Position numbers and translations under genes: made by a program. Positions 23,901 through 32,640 of a stretch of DNA of 64,000 nucleotides are shown piece after piece (the first letter of the stretch is position 1; each line of letters starts with the position of its first letter). Under the pieces are notes generated by a model. The model searched no databases, was not told where the DNA came from, and worked only from the letters and a program-made list of their open reading frames with translations. This stretch comes from Watersipora subatra (taxonomy: Eukaryota; Bryozoa; Gymnolaemata; Cheilostomatida; Watersiporidae): positions 53,304,959 to 53,368,958 of the forward strand of contig NC_088715.1 of NCBI RefSeq assembly GCF_963576615.1. The letters are read 5' to 3'.

Positions 23901-26287
23901 AACTTAACAAAGATAATAATTTTCACTAGAAATTCCACTGTCATACAGCCAATGACCAAAGTGATATTGGAAAATAAGAAAAGGTACTGATGGTTGAGAA
24001 ATGCAATATTAGCAGTCAAATGGCACTGCAGTGCAATAGGATAACTGCAATGGTAGCTGTAATGTACTGCATGTGGGTGTTATTATATACAACAAACAGC
24101 AATAATGAAAGGAAAATATTATATGTTTATATCTCTCCCCTGACAATAGGAGAAATGTAATGTTGGCCAATATTAGAAGTAAAATGCACTGATATTATTA
24201 GAATAACCAATATTATTAATATTGTAATAATATAAAACCAATGCACAATTATGTTTACGTCTCGAAATGTCATAGCTAACAGTATCAAGAAGTTGTGATG
24301 TTTATATAGATTTTTACATAGTCATTATTCTGTAGTCATCCAAACTTATAATTAAATATTGTAATAATCTCATAAGAATCGTTACAAAAAAATCTCATCA
24401 TCATATCCTTTACTTACACTGCGTTGGACATCAGTTAGAATACCAAAGTACTCAAGTGTCTAAAATGTCAGTTACTATGAAATCGGCAAAAATGAAACGA
24501 TTTCAGTACTCTTACGTTAATTACAGAAACCTTCGGCAATTCGACAATGCTATGAACTGGTAAAATGTGCACCTTATTTTTTTGTGAAATGCCCACGACT
24601 AAAACGTTGCATTCTCTGTCGCTCGGCGTTTCAATTTCCGGTCTTAATTTTGAAAAAAGTAAGGTTTAGCAAGTTTTAATAACGATTTTCGAGCAAATTA
24701 ATCTGTCTATTTGTGTATAATCTGATCAGATGGGTAAGTTTTAAGATACTGTCGACGGTTTACAAAGTCTTGGTAGCATATTTAAATAGGCTTATATCTG
24801 TTTGGTATCGTTATTATACTTTAACGACTCTACAAAACGATGGTTAAATTTGTTGATGAAATTTCAAAACAAGGGTTTGTGACGTTGTTGATGAATAATT
24901 TTTGTAAGTTGTGTGCACATGCATTTATCATAAAAACTCTCAAACTTTGCTCTGCTCGTTTGGTTGTGGGATTAACAATTGGAGCAGAATTTTTAAACAC
25001 TGGTTATACAAATAGATCATACATTTTGTACATAATGGTGAGTAAAGGCAAAATTAATTTGTTATAGCACTTAAACTTAAAATAATATAAATTCGCAAGT
25101 TCCCTTTATTGCACTGTATATTAGGATTTTAAGAATTTGAAATATAGTAAAATTAAAAAACACAATAACCAGTTTTATATCAAAATTTACTCACTATCTT
25201 GCATATTTTGTGATAAATTGTAATAGTCGTTGTAATATGTTTTGTTCTATTATGAATGCTAGAATTTACTTTTATATACATCTATTTAAAGTTAACTGTT
25301 GTTATTTTGTAGCTTAATCATGCTATTTAAAAAAATTTTCATTTTTGTTTCGTTTGCACACAAGAAATATTTTTTAAATCCTCTTTTTTAATAGTTTCGA
25401 TCGCAAATTTGTTGAAAACACTTTTGACAATTGGGTAAACTCAACTCTTACAAAGTTTATTTAAAAAAAAACAGTTGCAATAAATTGACAGAAAGCAAGT
25501 ACATTAAATTTTCGATCTTTAGTGTGTATTAAATCACTAAAGATGTTGAGTTCCGATTAAAACTTTAAAAGCTTGACTAGACGATATGGCACGTTTACAG
25601 CAGATGATAAGAATTCATGAATTTAATGTAAGACATAATTGGTTGAGCTTTGATGTTTGTTTAATCTACCATCATTATCAGAGTAGCTCTCCAAATCTCT
25701 TGAAACTTATTGTTTAATAATATGTAATCATGTTAGAATTTGAATCTTCGTTGTCAATGGAAAAGTAGCAAAAGTTTACAGTTCTATATATATTTTCCAA
25801 CAGAGTCATAATGCAATATACTTTTGAAGCCGTTTATAGTTATTTATGGAATGTTTACTATTTTTTGAATGAGTTTGCTTTTAATATAAACTTTAGGTAC
25901 CAACCACAACCAAATCTACCTAACGGTTGCACTCATTTTGTCAACATTTCCACTAATCTCAGCTCACTATATTTTAGTGAATACAGTTATAAATACACTT
26001 ACCATTGATCCAGCTATCGGAGCTGTTACAAATCGTGCAAAATCAAAAGCCGCGAAAACAACACCAATTTCAGCGCTTGATAAACCTTTCTCAATGGCGG
26101 TATTGGGAAAGAATGGAAAAAGGAGAGTGTCTATACAATATGAGAAGAATATCAATGCTACAATGATTATCAGCATTGAATGATGTTTAACTTTAATAGA
26201 TGTTATGTCCTTAGATGAATCTGCCTCTGATGATCTGTCTAATAGCGTTGCAGCTTCATCTGTGCCATCTTTATGTTGTTTATTCAT
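8751..26287 (-). CDS. Gene A: truncated SLC18B1-like MFS transporter
   Basis: Spliced gene with coding exons at 26287-26003, 23258-23185, 21085-20938, 18948-18880, optional 16604-16554, 13355-13268, 11624-11482 and 8915-8751. Exons 2-6 have the same lengths and phases as those of genes B and C, and all splice sites used are GT-AG. The product would be 340 aa with the optional exon or 323 aa without it. It keeps an acidic N-terminus, the FPFFP element after membrane segment 1, the FAAFDFARFVTAPIAG segment and segments up to number 8. It then reads through the usual end of exon 7 into a 22-residue hydrophobic tail and a stop, so segments 9-12 are missing. The conserved loop 2-3 reads FSVCHPKK where paralogs have FDRCHPKK. 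The family (12-segment MFS, vesicular amine transporter-like) is recognised by pattern; substrate unknown. It may be a diverged gene or an early pseudogene, though no internal stop or frameshift is seen. Confidence 0.75.
9395..10200 (-). mobile_element. Composite repeat copy 2, in intron 6 of gene A
   Basis: The RTE-like tail reads on the minus strand (TTACCCGGGCACCGCCGCGC at the left end, beside TA repeats). The body matches 31390-32640 in the same order, for example tcatttagcgcatgcaatt versus tcatttagcgtgtgcatat. A tRNA-like part at about 10095-10165 on the plus strand includes GAGTTCATGTCTC as a B-box. Same sense as gene A for the RTE tail. Confidence 0.55.
10204..10450. repeat. (GACA/GATA)n microsatellite
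   Basis: Imperfect GACAGACGGATA repeats at the edge of composite repeat copy 2; source of the SVCLSVCL-type spurious frames. Confidence 0.93.
10451..10640. repeat. ~10-bp minisatellite GATAGTCGGATAGTC
   Basis: Degenerate repeats of gatagt(c/t)(g/a) following directly from the GATA tract, apparently grown out of it. Confidence 0.88.
10641..11481. other. Rest of gene A intron 6
   Basis: AT-rich intron DNA with a short TATA stretch near 10680-10740. Nothing else recognised. Confidence 0.5.
11482..11624 (-). CDS. Gene A exon 6
   Basis: 143 nt, acceptor GCTTTTTAG, donor ACT|GTGAGT. The cytoplasmic loop (EEENVKSNG) leads into membrane segment 7 (TPGLFLMFVTW) and the conserved KISETSRTTEI block shared with genes B and C. 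Confidence 0.88.
11625..13267. other. Gene A intron 5
   Basis: No coding block or repeat recognised. A locally GC-richer stretch at about 11950-12250 (cgtgggcaaacagggg, ctctgggcgtaacgagagc) may be an old insertion. Confidence 0.4.
13268..13355 (-). CDS. Gene A exon 5
   Basis: 88 nt, acceptor TTATGTTTAG, donor GTAG|GTAAGT. Translates FVGYTGMFGIFGACLLILLP plus the loop ending CLVPKV. Membrane segment 6, aligned one-to-one with FVGYTAMFCTLGGCLLILLP of gene B. Confidence 0.9.
13356..16553. other. Gene A intron between candidate exon 4b and exon 5
   Basis: 3.2 kb, AT-rich. No gene, no clear element; small open frames are not conserved-looking. Confidence 0.4.
16554..16604 (-). CDS. Gene A possible cassette exon 4b
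   Basis: 51 nt open in phase 0, flanked by a strong acceptor (GATTTTTTCAG) and a consensus donor (ACA|GTAAGT). It would add 17 residues, SHPAFFYEQNIYSMANT, between membrane segments 5 and 6. Genes B and C have no counterpart; there exon 4 joins exon 5 directly. Both flanking introns are phase 0, so including or skipping it keeps frame. It is inferred from splice-site quality and frame only and could be a chance match. Confidence 0.45.
16605..18879. other. Gene A intron 4
   Basis: 2.3 kb AT-rich intron with nothing recognised. Confidence 0.4.
18880..18948 (-). CDS. Gene A exon 4
   Basis: 69 nt, phase 0 at both ends, acceptor GTTGACAG, donor AAA|GTAAGT. Reads ALVETANVMGYGFGPALGAF then LYK. 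Compare AFVETANKVGYAFGPAIGAF in gene B. Gly/Pro-rich membrane segment 5. Confidence 0.9.
18949..20937. other. Gene A intron 3
   Basis: 2 kb intron. A small palindromic AT tract (tatattaatatattaatata) at about 19610-19635; otherwise nothing recognised. Confidence 0.4.
20938..21085 (-). CDS. Gene A exon 3
   Basis: 148 nt, acceptor TTTCTTTATAG, donor GTG|GTGAGAA. Encodes the most conserved block of the cluster, IRCVAGIGSAMLNVAGTSLL followed by MKASGYES, covering membrane segment 4 and the following loop. Confidence 0.9.
21800..22000. repeat. Degenerate minisatellite in intron 2 of gene A
   Basis: About ten diverged copies of a ~17-20 bp motif, gttgtctcatagagttg (cattgag/tagtg variants). Confidence 0.6.
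23185..23258 (-). CDS. Gene A exon 2
   Basis: 74 nt, phase 0 to 2, acceptor CTTGTAG, donor GTAAGA. Translates FSVCHPKKLCAFG and the third membrane segment ending SFG. Same length as exon 2 of B and C. The Asp-Arg pair of the MFS loop motif is replaced by Ser-Val. Confidence 0.85.
23925..24972 (-). mobile_element. ~1.04-kb terminal-inverted-repeat element, copy in intron 1 of gene A
   Basis: Reverse-complement match over its length to 42491-43530 (for example cagaaaccttcggcaattcg here and its complement there). Ends carry CCCACGACCAAA-like repeats: TTTGGTTGTGGG at 24959-24970 and a decayed CCAATGACCAAA near 23949. No transposase frame, so non-autonomous. On the minus strand it runs in the same sense relative to the gene as the gene B copy. 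Confidence 0.75.
24973..26002. other. Rest of gene A intron 1
   Basis: AT-rich intron DNA between the TIR element and exon 1. Nothing recognised. Confidence 0.4.
26003..26287 (-). CDS. Gene A exon 1
   Basis: 285 nt, residues 1-95, starting MNKQHKDGTD. Hydrophilic head of about 37 residues, then KHHSM, membrane segment 1, FPFFP and segment 2 ending APIAGSM. The donor reads ATG|GTAAGTG on the minus strand. Twelve nt longer than exon 1 of B and C, all in the variable head. Confidence 0.85.
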
Positions 26288-26358
26288 GTTAGTTGGTTAA
26301 TAAGCTGGCTAGTTCTGTTATTTTCTAAGTTGGGTGAAGTTCTAGCGTTTATTGAACG

Positions 26359-26366
26359 TATTTATA
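26359..26366 (-). promoter_or_regulatory. Possible TATA box of gene A
   Basis: TATAAATA on the minus strand, about 70 nt upstream of the gene A start codon. The position suits a short 5' UTR. AT-rich context makes chance likely. Confidence 0.25.
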
Positions 26367-26583
26367 AGTTTCTAAACTAATAAAATGCAAAGCTTGGTAC
26401 CTCATTATGCTCGTTACGTTTGAGTGGACAAGCCATGGACCTGATTTGCCCAATCAACAGGGTATTTTCTAGTGTTATTTAGTACCAAACAGAGGTGTAA
26501 CTTTTTGTGAAGGCTTATACGCCGAAGAGTAGCCTTCTTTTGCAGACAGCTGACATCTTATCTATGCTATTCTGCGGTAAAAA

Positions 26584-26677
26584 ATTATTTTAACGGTATG
26601 CAGTACATGCATTATTATATATATATATATATACATAGATATATAATAAGGCATGTAATGCATACCGTTAAAATAAT
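26584..26677. repeat. Palindromic element, copy 1
   Basis: Arms ATTATTTTAACGGTATGCA... and its reverse complement (~36 bp, few mismatches) around a TA-rich centre; MITE-like. Confidence 0.75.
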
Positions 26678-26788
26678 TTATAAAATATATAATAATATAT
26701 AACAATAAAATAATTAATAATATATATATAATATATATATATGTATATATATACATATACATGTATGTATGTATATATGTATATATGA

Positions 26789-26872
26789 ATTATTTTAACG
26801 GTATGCAGTACATGCGTTATTATATATATATAGATATATAATAAGGCATGTAATGCATACCGTTAAAATAAT
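26789..26872. repeat. Palindromic element, copy 2
   Basis: Same palindrome as 26584-26677 with shorter centre. The flank aatttata...taataatatataacaat is also duplicated, so the pair is a ~205-bp tandem duplication. Confidence 0.75.
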
Positions 26873-26934
26873 TTATAATAGGTATATATATAATAATATA
26901 TAACAATATAATAATTAATAATAGATAATACAAG

Positions 26935-27032
26935 AATATATATATACATATATATATATTTATATATATATATATATATATACATGCATATATATACATG
27001 TATATATATATATACATGTATATATATACATG

Positions 27033-27066
<34 letters not shown>

Positions 27067-27080
27067 CATGTATATATATA
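26935..27080. repeat. TA-rich microsatellite
   Basis: TATA with ACATG interruptions. Confidence 0.9.
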
Positions 27081-27195
27081 TATGTATGTACGTATGTATG
27101 TATGTACGTATGTACTTATGTATGTATGTACGTATGTACGTATGTACGTATGTATGTACGTATGTATGTATGTACGTATGTATGTACGTATGTAC

Positions 27196-27226
<31 letters not shown>

Positions 27227-27472
27227 CGTATGTACGTATGTACATATGTATGTATGTATGTATGTACGTACGTATGTACGTATGTACATATGTATGTATG
27301 TATGTATGTACGTACGTATGTACGTACGTACGTATGTACGTACGTACAAATGTACGTACATATGTATGTAAATATGTATGTACGTACATACGTATGTACG
27401 TACGTATGTACGTATCTACATATTTATGTATGTACGTATGTACGTATGTACGTATGTACGTATGTATGTATT
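27081..27472. repeat. (TATG/TACG)n microsatellite
   Basis: Tetramers GTAT and GTAC mixed, ~390 bp, abutting the LINE remnant. Long frames here are repeat artefacts. Confidence 0.95.
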
Positions 27473-27509
27473 CTGATAGTAGTATCTGGTAGTAGCATCT
27501 GATAGTCAC

Positions 27510-28470
27510 AATGCCAGCACTCCACCCAAAATCTGATGCTACTAGATTGTATCTCGATAGGAAAGATGGAGGTAGGGGACTCAAAAGTATGTAGACAGTG
27601 AAAGAGAAAAAACCAAAGCATTGAAATCTATGCAGCCTCTATGGCTACTCAGATAAGTTGCTAGTTGAATTTCAATCGGCTGCTCTGACAATGGAACTTT
27701 GCAATGATGATGAAGAACTTGACTGACACATGAACTCTTTTCATGGGGCTTACCACCGACAAATATCTAAGATTGGCAATATCCACAAGACATATATGAG
27801 GCTGAATAAAGGAAATCTAACGGCCAATGAAAAGTCGCTACTGATGGCAGCTTAAGAGCAAGTGCTCCTAACAAGGCAATTCCAAACAAAAATCTATCAT
27901 ACTAGAAACTATCTTAGACTGTGCAAAGATGCACCTGAAACCTTCTAACACATCATCAGTGGATGCAAGCAGTTAGCAGGAAACGCATACACTGAGCGGC
28001 ATAATCATGTTGCAGGTGTTGTGAATAGAAGTCTATGTGATGAGTATGGCCTTAATAAACAACAACATTGATGGGAAGCTCCTGGTAAGGACAATGTAAA
28101 TTACCATGCTAAGATTATCTAAAGTTTCTACTTCCTGACTGACAAGCGTGTCCTCGCAAACCAACCAGATATAGCAATGGTGGACAAGAAACACAAGGGG
28201 GCTACTATAATAGATATATCAGTACTTAATGACTACAATATACCCAGCAAAACAAAAAAAAATTACAGAAATATATCCTTTTTGGAGCGAGATGGAAAAA
28301 TGTTGGGATGTAAGAACAGCTGTAATCCCAATGGTCATTAGGGCACTGGGCGCAATAACACCTGTGCATAAAATGCGACTTGCCTAGATACCAGCAGCAA
28401 TCAATTCAAGTAAGTTGCAAAAAGTGCGCTATTGGGAACAGCTAAGATTTTGCAGCGATTGCTCAAACTC
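27510..28470 (+). pseudogene. Decayed LINE reverse-transcriptase C-terminal region
   Basis: Plus-strand translation in shifting frames gives typical non-LTR polyprotein C-terminal blocks: [20 protein letters not shown] then GRGL, a CKQLAG segment with nearby His, KRVLANQPDIAMVDKK, ATIIDISVLNDYNIP, and WDVRTAVIPMVIRALGAITP then IPAAINSSKLQKV. Several stops and frameshifts show it is dead. It is framed by microsatellites on both sides. Confidence 0.75.
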
Positions 28471-28477
28471 TCAGATG

Positions 28478-28670
28478 TATATGTATATGTATATACGTAT
28501 ACGTATACGTATTCGTATACGTATACGTATACGTATACGTATACATGTATATGTATATCTAGATACATATATATATACATATATATGTATATTTGAATAT
28601 ATATATATACATATAGATATGTTAAAAAGATATGTATATATGTATATACATGTATAAAAATATATATATA
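28478..28670. repeat. (GTATAC)n and TA-rich microsatellite
   Basis: Self-complementary hexamer GTATAC/GTATACGTATAC for ~80 bp, then degenerate TATA with ACATG. Confidence 0.92.
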
Positions 28671-28689
28671 GATATATTTCTCAAAGTTG

Positions 28690-29127
28690 GTCATATGTAG
28701 GTTTGTAGGATTGATTGTCTGGTTATAGATCTTAAAATCTTGGAACAAAAACTTCATACCAAAGAAGATTCAATCTCAGTCCTTGCCGTTTGCCTGACAT
28801 TCAGACCCTAACGCCTTACCTACTAGACTACAAAAATTGAATTGCTAACTTACCAATATAAGTCATTATAGGAGAGCAAATCCCTAACCGCTTTGAGTAT
28901 GACGCGGGTCAAAGCATAACGCCACAAGAAGCTGTTTGCTCACATTATTAAACTGGCTAATAGCGAGCAACTCTCACTACTTCTCATTGTTTACAAGACA
29001 AAACACTTTTCTCATGATATGTAGTTTGAAGGTTAGAATGGCAAATGTTGTAATATGTTAACTACAAGTCAATTCTGTGTCCAAAGACTTTTCTATTACT
29101 TGGGCAATGCCGAGTGGTACAGCTAGG
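28690..29127 (+). mobile_element. Composite repeat copy 3
   Basis: Starts with gatcttaaaatcttgg and an antisense tRNA-like segment (28765-28826: minus-strand A-box-like TAGTCTAGTAGGTAAGGCG). It ends with the RTE-like tail acttgggcaatgccgagtgg then tacagctag, directly followed by (TA)n. Confidence 0.6.
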
Positions 29128-29249
29128 ATATATATATATATGTATATATATACATATATATATATACGGATACATACATATATGTATTATATATATCTAA
29201 AATACATATATATACATAGATACATATACATAGTTATATATATATATGT

Positions 29250-29280
<31 letters not shown>

Positions 29281-29385
29281 AATATATATACTATACATAT
29301 AATATTTGTATATATACATATATATATGTATATATATACATTCACATATATATATATATGTATTTGTAAATATATATGTATATAT
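29128..29385. repeat. TA-rich microsatellite
   Basis: TATA with ACATA/ATAC interruptions, extending from the tail of composite repeat copy 3. Confidence 0.9.
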
Positions 29386-29465
29386 ATTAACTAAAAGCAA
29401 GTGCAAAAGCATATAAAAAGAGAACTCTACACTAAAAACCTAAAAGATTATTAGTGGAGTATGAA

Positions 29466-29569
29466 ATATTTGAAAATTTATTGCGAAAAAAGTAAACTTT
29501 TAGTATTTGCGTCAATATTTTAGTAACGCAAATACTAAAAGTTTACTTTTTTCGCAATAATTTTTCAAA

Positions 29570-29572
<3 letters not shown>
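29466..29572. repeat. 47-bp-arm inverted repeat
   Basis: Arms 29466-29512 and 29526-29572 (core gcgaaaaaagtaaactttta), 13-base spacer, about one mismatch. Runs directly into (TA)n at 29573-29625. Possibly a foldback MITE. Confidence 0.88.
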
Positions 29573-29623
<51 letters not shown>

Positions 29624-29629
29624 CATAAC

Positions 29630-30790
29630 TATGGGTAGCTATGACGGTGCAGAGATTTGTGAATTATTAGGGAATTACTAACTCAAATACCCAAAGACTT
29701 GACTCACAGTATTGGACTATACAGAAACAACAAAATTGCAATTTGCAAGGGTACACCACAAGCTATAGAGAGAACAGAGAAACTAATATGCTCAACATCT
29801 TTAGTGAAAGCAACTTGAAAATTACTATTGACGCAAACAAGTGATCAGTAAACATTTTTGATGTAACTTTAAATGCACAAGATGGCAGCTTCAAATCTTT
29901 TCAAAAGCCGGGCGATACATTACTATATGTGCACAAGCAAAGCAACCATCCTCATTCCATATTGACAAGTTTACCAGGCAATATCAACATGCGATTACAT
30001 GTAAACATACGCTCATCAAAATTAATGAACAACAATTCAACAGCACAGTGCAACCATACCAAGAAGCATTCCACAAGAATAGATACTACAGCAAACTACA
30101 ATATGACACCAGCATGATAAAATCTGAAAAACGTAGCAGATAAAAAAACATGGTACACTCCCTTATTCAACGCCAATGTTGTATCCAATATCGGTCAAAA
30201 ATTATTTAACATAGTTACAACATGCTTCCTAAAGAAACACCCACTATAAGCAATATTTAAAAGACAAACCTTGAAACTGAGCTACTCTGTAATACAACAC
30301 GTGAAGGCAATCATTGATAAAAGCAACAAACAACACAAAAACTATTGGAAAACAAAGAGAAGACAACACAAAGTTGCAACTGCAGACAAAAACCAATTGT
30401 CGTTTAGAAGGAAAATGTCGATCAAAGAGTGCAATATACCAGGCAACAGTGAATAATCATACAGACGACCACTTAGCAACATACATAGGACTTTGCTCAA
30501 CAGAAGTTAAAACCAGATATAGCTGTCATAGCCTCACTTAACCACGAAAACAAACGGCACTTCACAGAACTGAGCAAGCACATTTGGAAGTTGAAAGACA
30601 GCAACTCAACATACAATATACCATAGAAAATATTAGCTCAAAGGCAACCATATACAATCAAAACAAAATGATGCAAACTATGTGTGTTTTTACAAGAAAA
30701 ATACTTCATGATATACAAACCACACTTGAGTACATTAAATAAAAGGAATGAGATGTCTTTTAATTGCAGGCATGCAATGAGTTATCTTTT
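29630..30790 (+). pseudogene. Decayed Penelope-like element (RT and GIY-YIG region)
   Basis: Plus-strand frames recover Penelope-type RT blocks GSYDGAEICELLG and GLYRNN (29714-29731), then LLYVHKQSNHPHSILTSLPG. A linker with NCRLEGKC and AIYQATV follows, then the GIY-YIG-like core ATYIGL (about 30476-30495). After it come ELSKHIWKLKD and CVF...KYFMIY-type residues. The order RT thumb, Cys linker, GIY-YIG matches Penelope elements. Stops and frameshifts show it is inactive. Confidence 0.75.
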
Positions 30791-31114
30791 TAGTTACACT
30801 CAGCATTAAATCCCAGGATGAAAACATTGAGTCCGTCTTTAGCATTTTTGTAAAACTTCATTTTAGTCAAACCGTGCCTGGGGAATGCATTGGAAAAAAA
30901 CAGGTTTGTAGCCCTTTAACTGAAAATTTACTTTGTTCTTAATATTTGTCTATTAAATGTTAATATATATGTATATACATGTATATACTAGTTGTGGGAA
31001 AGAGTTGTACCCATCTTTGCAACTACTGGTAGTTTTATATATATACATGTATATATATATTTATCTATATATTTATATAAATATATATGTATATATATAC
31101 ATATATATACATAT
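30791..31114. other. Penelope remnant 3' region and TA microsatellite
   Basis: 30791-30960 may be the 3' untranslated part of the Penelope remnant (cgtgcctggggaatgcattg). 30961-31114 is TATA-rich. Confidence 0.4.
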
Positions 31115-31365
31115 ACTCACCTCGGTTTTGTTAAGCACCCTGTGAGAGGTGCGGCACTATTAGCCTTTCTGCAAAGCTCCTCACTTTTTTGATTGGAGCA
31201 CTCCGGTGTCAGCACATTGACTTTCTTAAAGTCTGTGAGTCAACTTAGTTGTTTCGTGGCAGAAAGTCTACTCTCATAGGTAATGAGATGTGTGTCCCTT
31301 ACCTAAGCTCTGAGCTGCACTAATGAGGCTTCGATAGTCGAAACAGTGCTGTCTGTAGCATGAGT
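31115..31365 (+). mobile_element. Hammerhead-bearing dispersed repeat, copy 2
   Basis: Aligns with 2345-2596 throughout (gtgagaggtgcggcactatt, ggcagaaagtc, gtgtcccttacctaagctc). Framed by TA repeats and located ~330 bp downstream of the Penelope remnant in the same orientation. Confidence 0.7.
31307..31365 (+). ncRNA. Hammerhead ribozyme, copy 2, core mutated
   Basis: Folds like the other copies (stem I GCTGCA/TGTAGC, stem II GGCT/AGTC, stem III ACAG/CTGT). The core reads CTAATGA instead of CTGATGA; the changed G is an essential core base, so self-cleavage is not expected. Confidence 0.7.
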
Positions 31366-31979
31366 AAATATATATATATATTTATATATACACGTATTAT
31401 AGGTGAATGCCCGGCATTGCCCACGTAACAAAAGTCTTTGGACAGAAATTTTCTTGTTAACATATACAACATTTATTATTCAAAACTTAAATTTCATAAA
31501 TAGGGTCTATACTGTAGCGAATCTGTTTTTATCGTAACGGTTAAGGCTGAAATTAAATGGCAGCAAAACAACTGCAACCAAATTAACTAAACTTTTATTA
31601 GTGGTCTGTTTGGAAACCTGCGTTAAGCATAATAGATAAGGCTGAAATTAAATAGCAGCAAAATAGCATATTCACATTTTGGTTATTTCATAGTAATCGG
31701 TTTAAAATCGCCAAACTTTAATTTCAGGAAAAGTTTTTGTCAATACCAAATGGCAGCACACAAATTCGCCATAGTATGGGTTGGACAGAAAATTATCGTG
31801 TTTCTGATAAACATAAATGTAAACGTTAAATAATCCGCAAGTTATAACTGCATGTAAATTAGATATGTTTTAATACGATTACAATAAAATATGATTCGGT
31901 AATGATAAAACCAATATCAACTGAGAAAACAAAATAAAAATCCTTAATATGTTGAATTAATAATAACAATTCTTAGATA

Positions 31980-32165
31980 TAAAGGTGTGGGTGTGTGTGT
32001 GTGTGCGGGTGTGTGGGTGTGCAGGTACGCAAGTGTGCGGGCGTGCGAGTGTGCAGGCTTGAGGACATGTGAGTGTGTGTGAGTGTAGTGTAGGTGTAGG
32101 TGTGGGTGTGGGTGTGGGTGTGGGTGTGGGTGTGGGTGTGGGTGTGAAAGTATGGGTGTGTGTAA
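31980..32165 (+). repeat. (GGTGTG)n expansion with G-quadruplex motif
   Basis: At 32096-32146 GGGTGT repeats about eight times (runs of three G separated by TGT), a strong G-quadruplex pattern. Lies inside composite repeat copy 4 where copy 2 has only gtgtgtgtg. Confidence 0.88.
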
Positions 32166-32518
32166 AAGGTTATTGTTCCACAAGAAGCTATCCGATGAAA
32201 CTTTCAATAAGATACGATACTGTTATCTCTCAATACTGATACAATTTTTAAAATGAGATATTGTTCTGCCTTTGTCAAACAGAGAGAGAATGTGTGTGCT
32301 TTTTATGCAGAGATAATACATTTGACTGTGTGCATAGAATCAGCTTTGACTACAATATAGCAATTGAACCTTGCGATAAACCAAAAATGGAAGTTCAAAA
32401 AAACTTGAAAAAGCATTGTGTTTCATAGAGTTAATAGCAATCATAGAGTTTCAAACATTAGGTCATTTAGCGTGTGCATATAGGCTATACAGCGTATGAT
32501 ATTGTCCTTAATAAATAG

Positions 32519-32600
32519 CTTTTATAGCTCAATGGTAGAGCACATGAACTTTAAACGTTTGCTTGCAATCTCCTTGAGTTCAAATCTGTCAGATTGCAAA
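32519..32600 (+). repeat. tRNA-like segment (SINE-head-like), not a functional tRNA
   Basis: A-box-like TAGCTCAATGGTAGAGCA and B-box-like GAGTTCAAATC about 45 nt later. Acceptor and anticodon stems do not close properly. It is part of composite repeat copy 4. Confidence 0.55.
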
Positions 32601-32640
32601 ATTTTAATTGCAAGGTATTAATAGCTAGGGGCTGGAGATA

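Larger units (their letters stand above)
31392..32640 (-). mobile_element. Composite repeat copy 4
   Basis: The RTE-like tail is on the minus strand at the left end (gttacgtgggcaatgccggg, read from 31430 down). The body is collinear with copy 2, and a tRNA-like segment lies at the right end. It carries a GT-rich expansion at 31980-32165. Confidence 0.55.

Noticed and set aside
24840..25067. 75-codon plus-strand frame in intron 1 of gene A
   Set aside because: Mostly within the TIR element whose second copy (42491-43530) does not keep the frame.
26820..27584. 254-codon minus-strand frame and overlapping plus-strand frames
   Set aside because: Made of TATG/TACG and TA microsatellite; tail residues come from adjoining LINE remnant read backwards.
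32096..32150. Interstitial telomere
   Set aside because: Unit is GGTGTG, not TTAGGG, and it sits inside a transposon copy with a short GT tract in the sister copy.
32519..32600. Functional tRNA gene
   Set aside because: A- and B-box-like motifs are present but acceptor and anticodon stems do not pair, and related sequences occur in other repeat copies.
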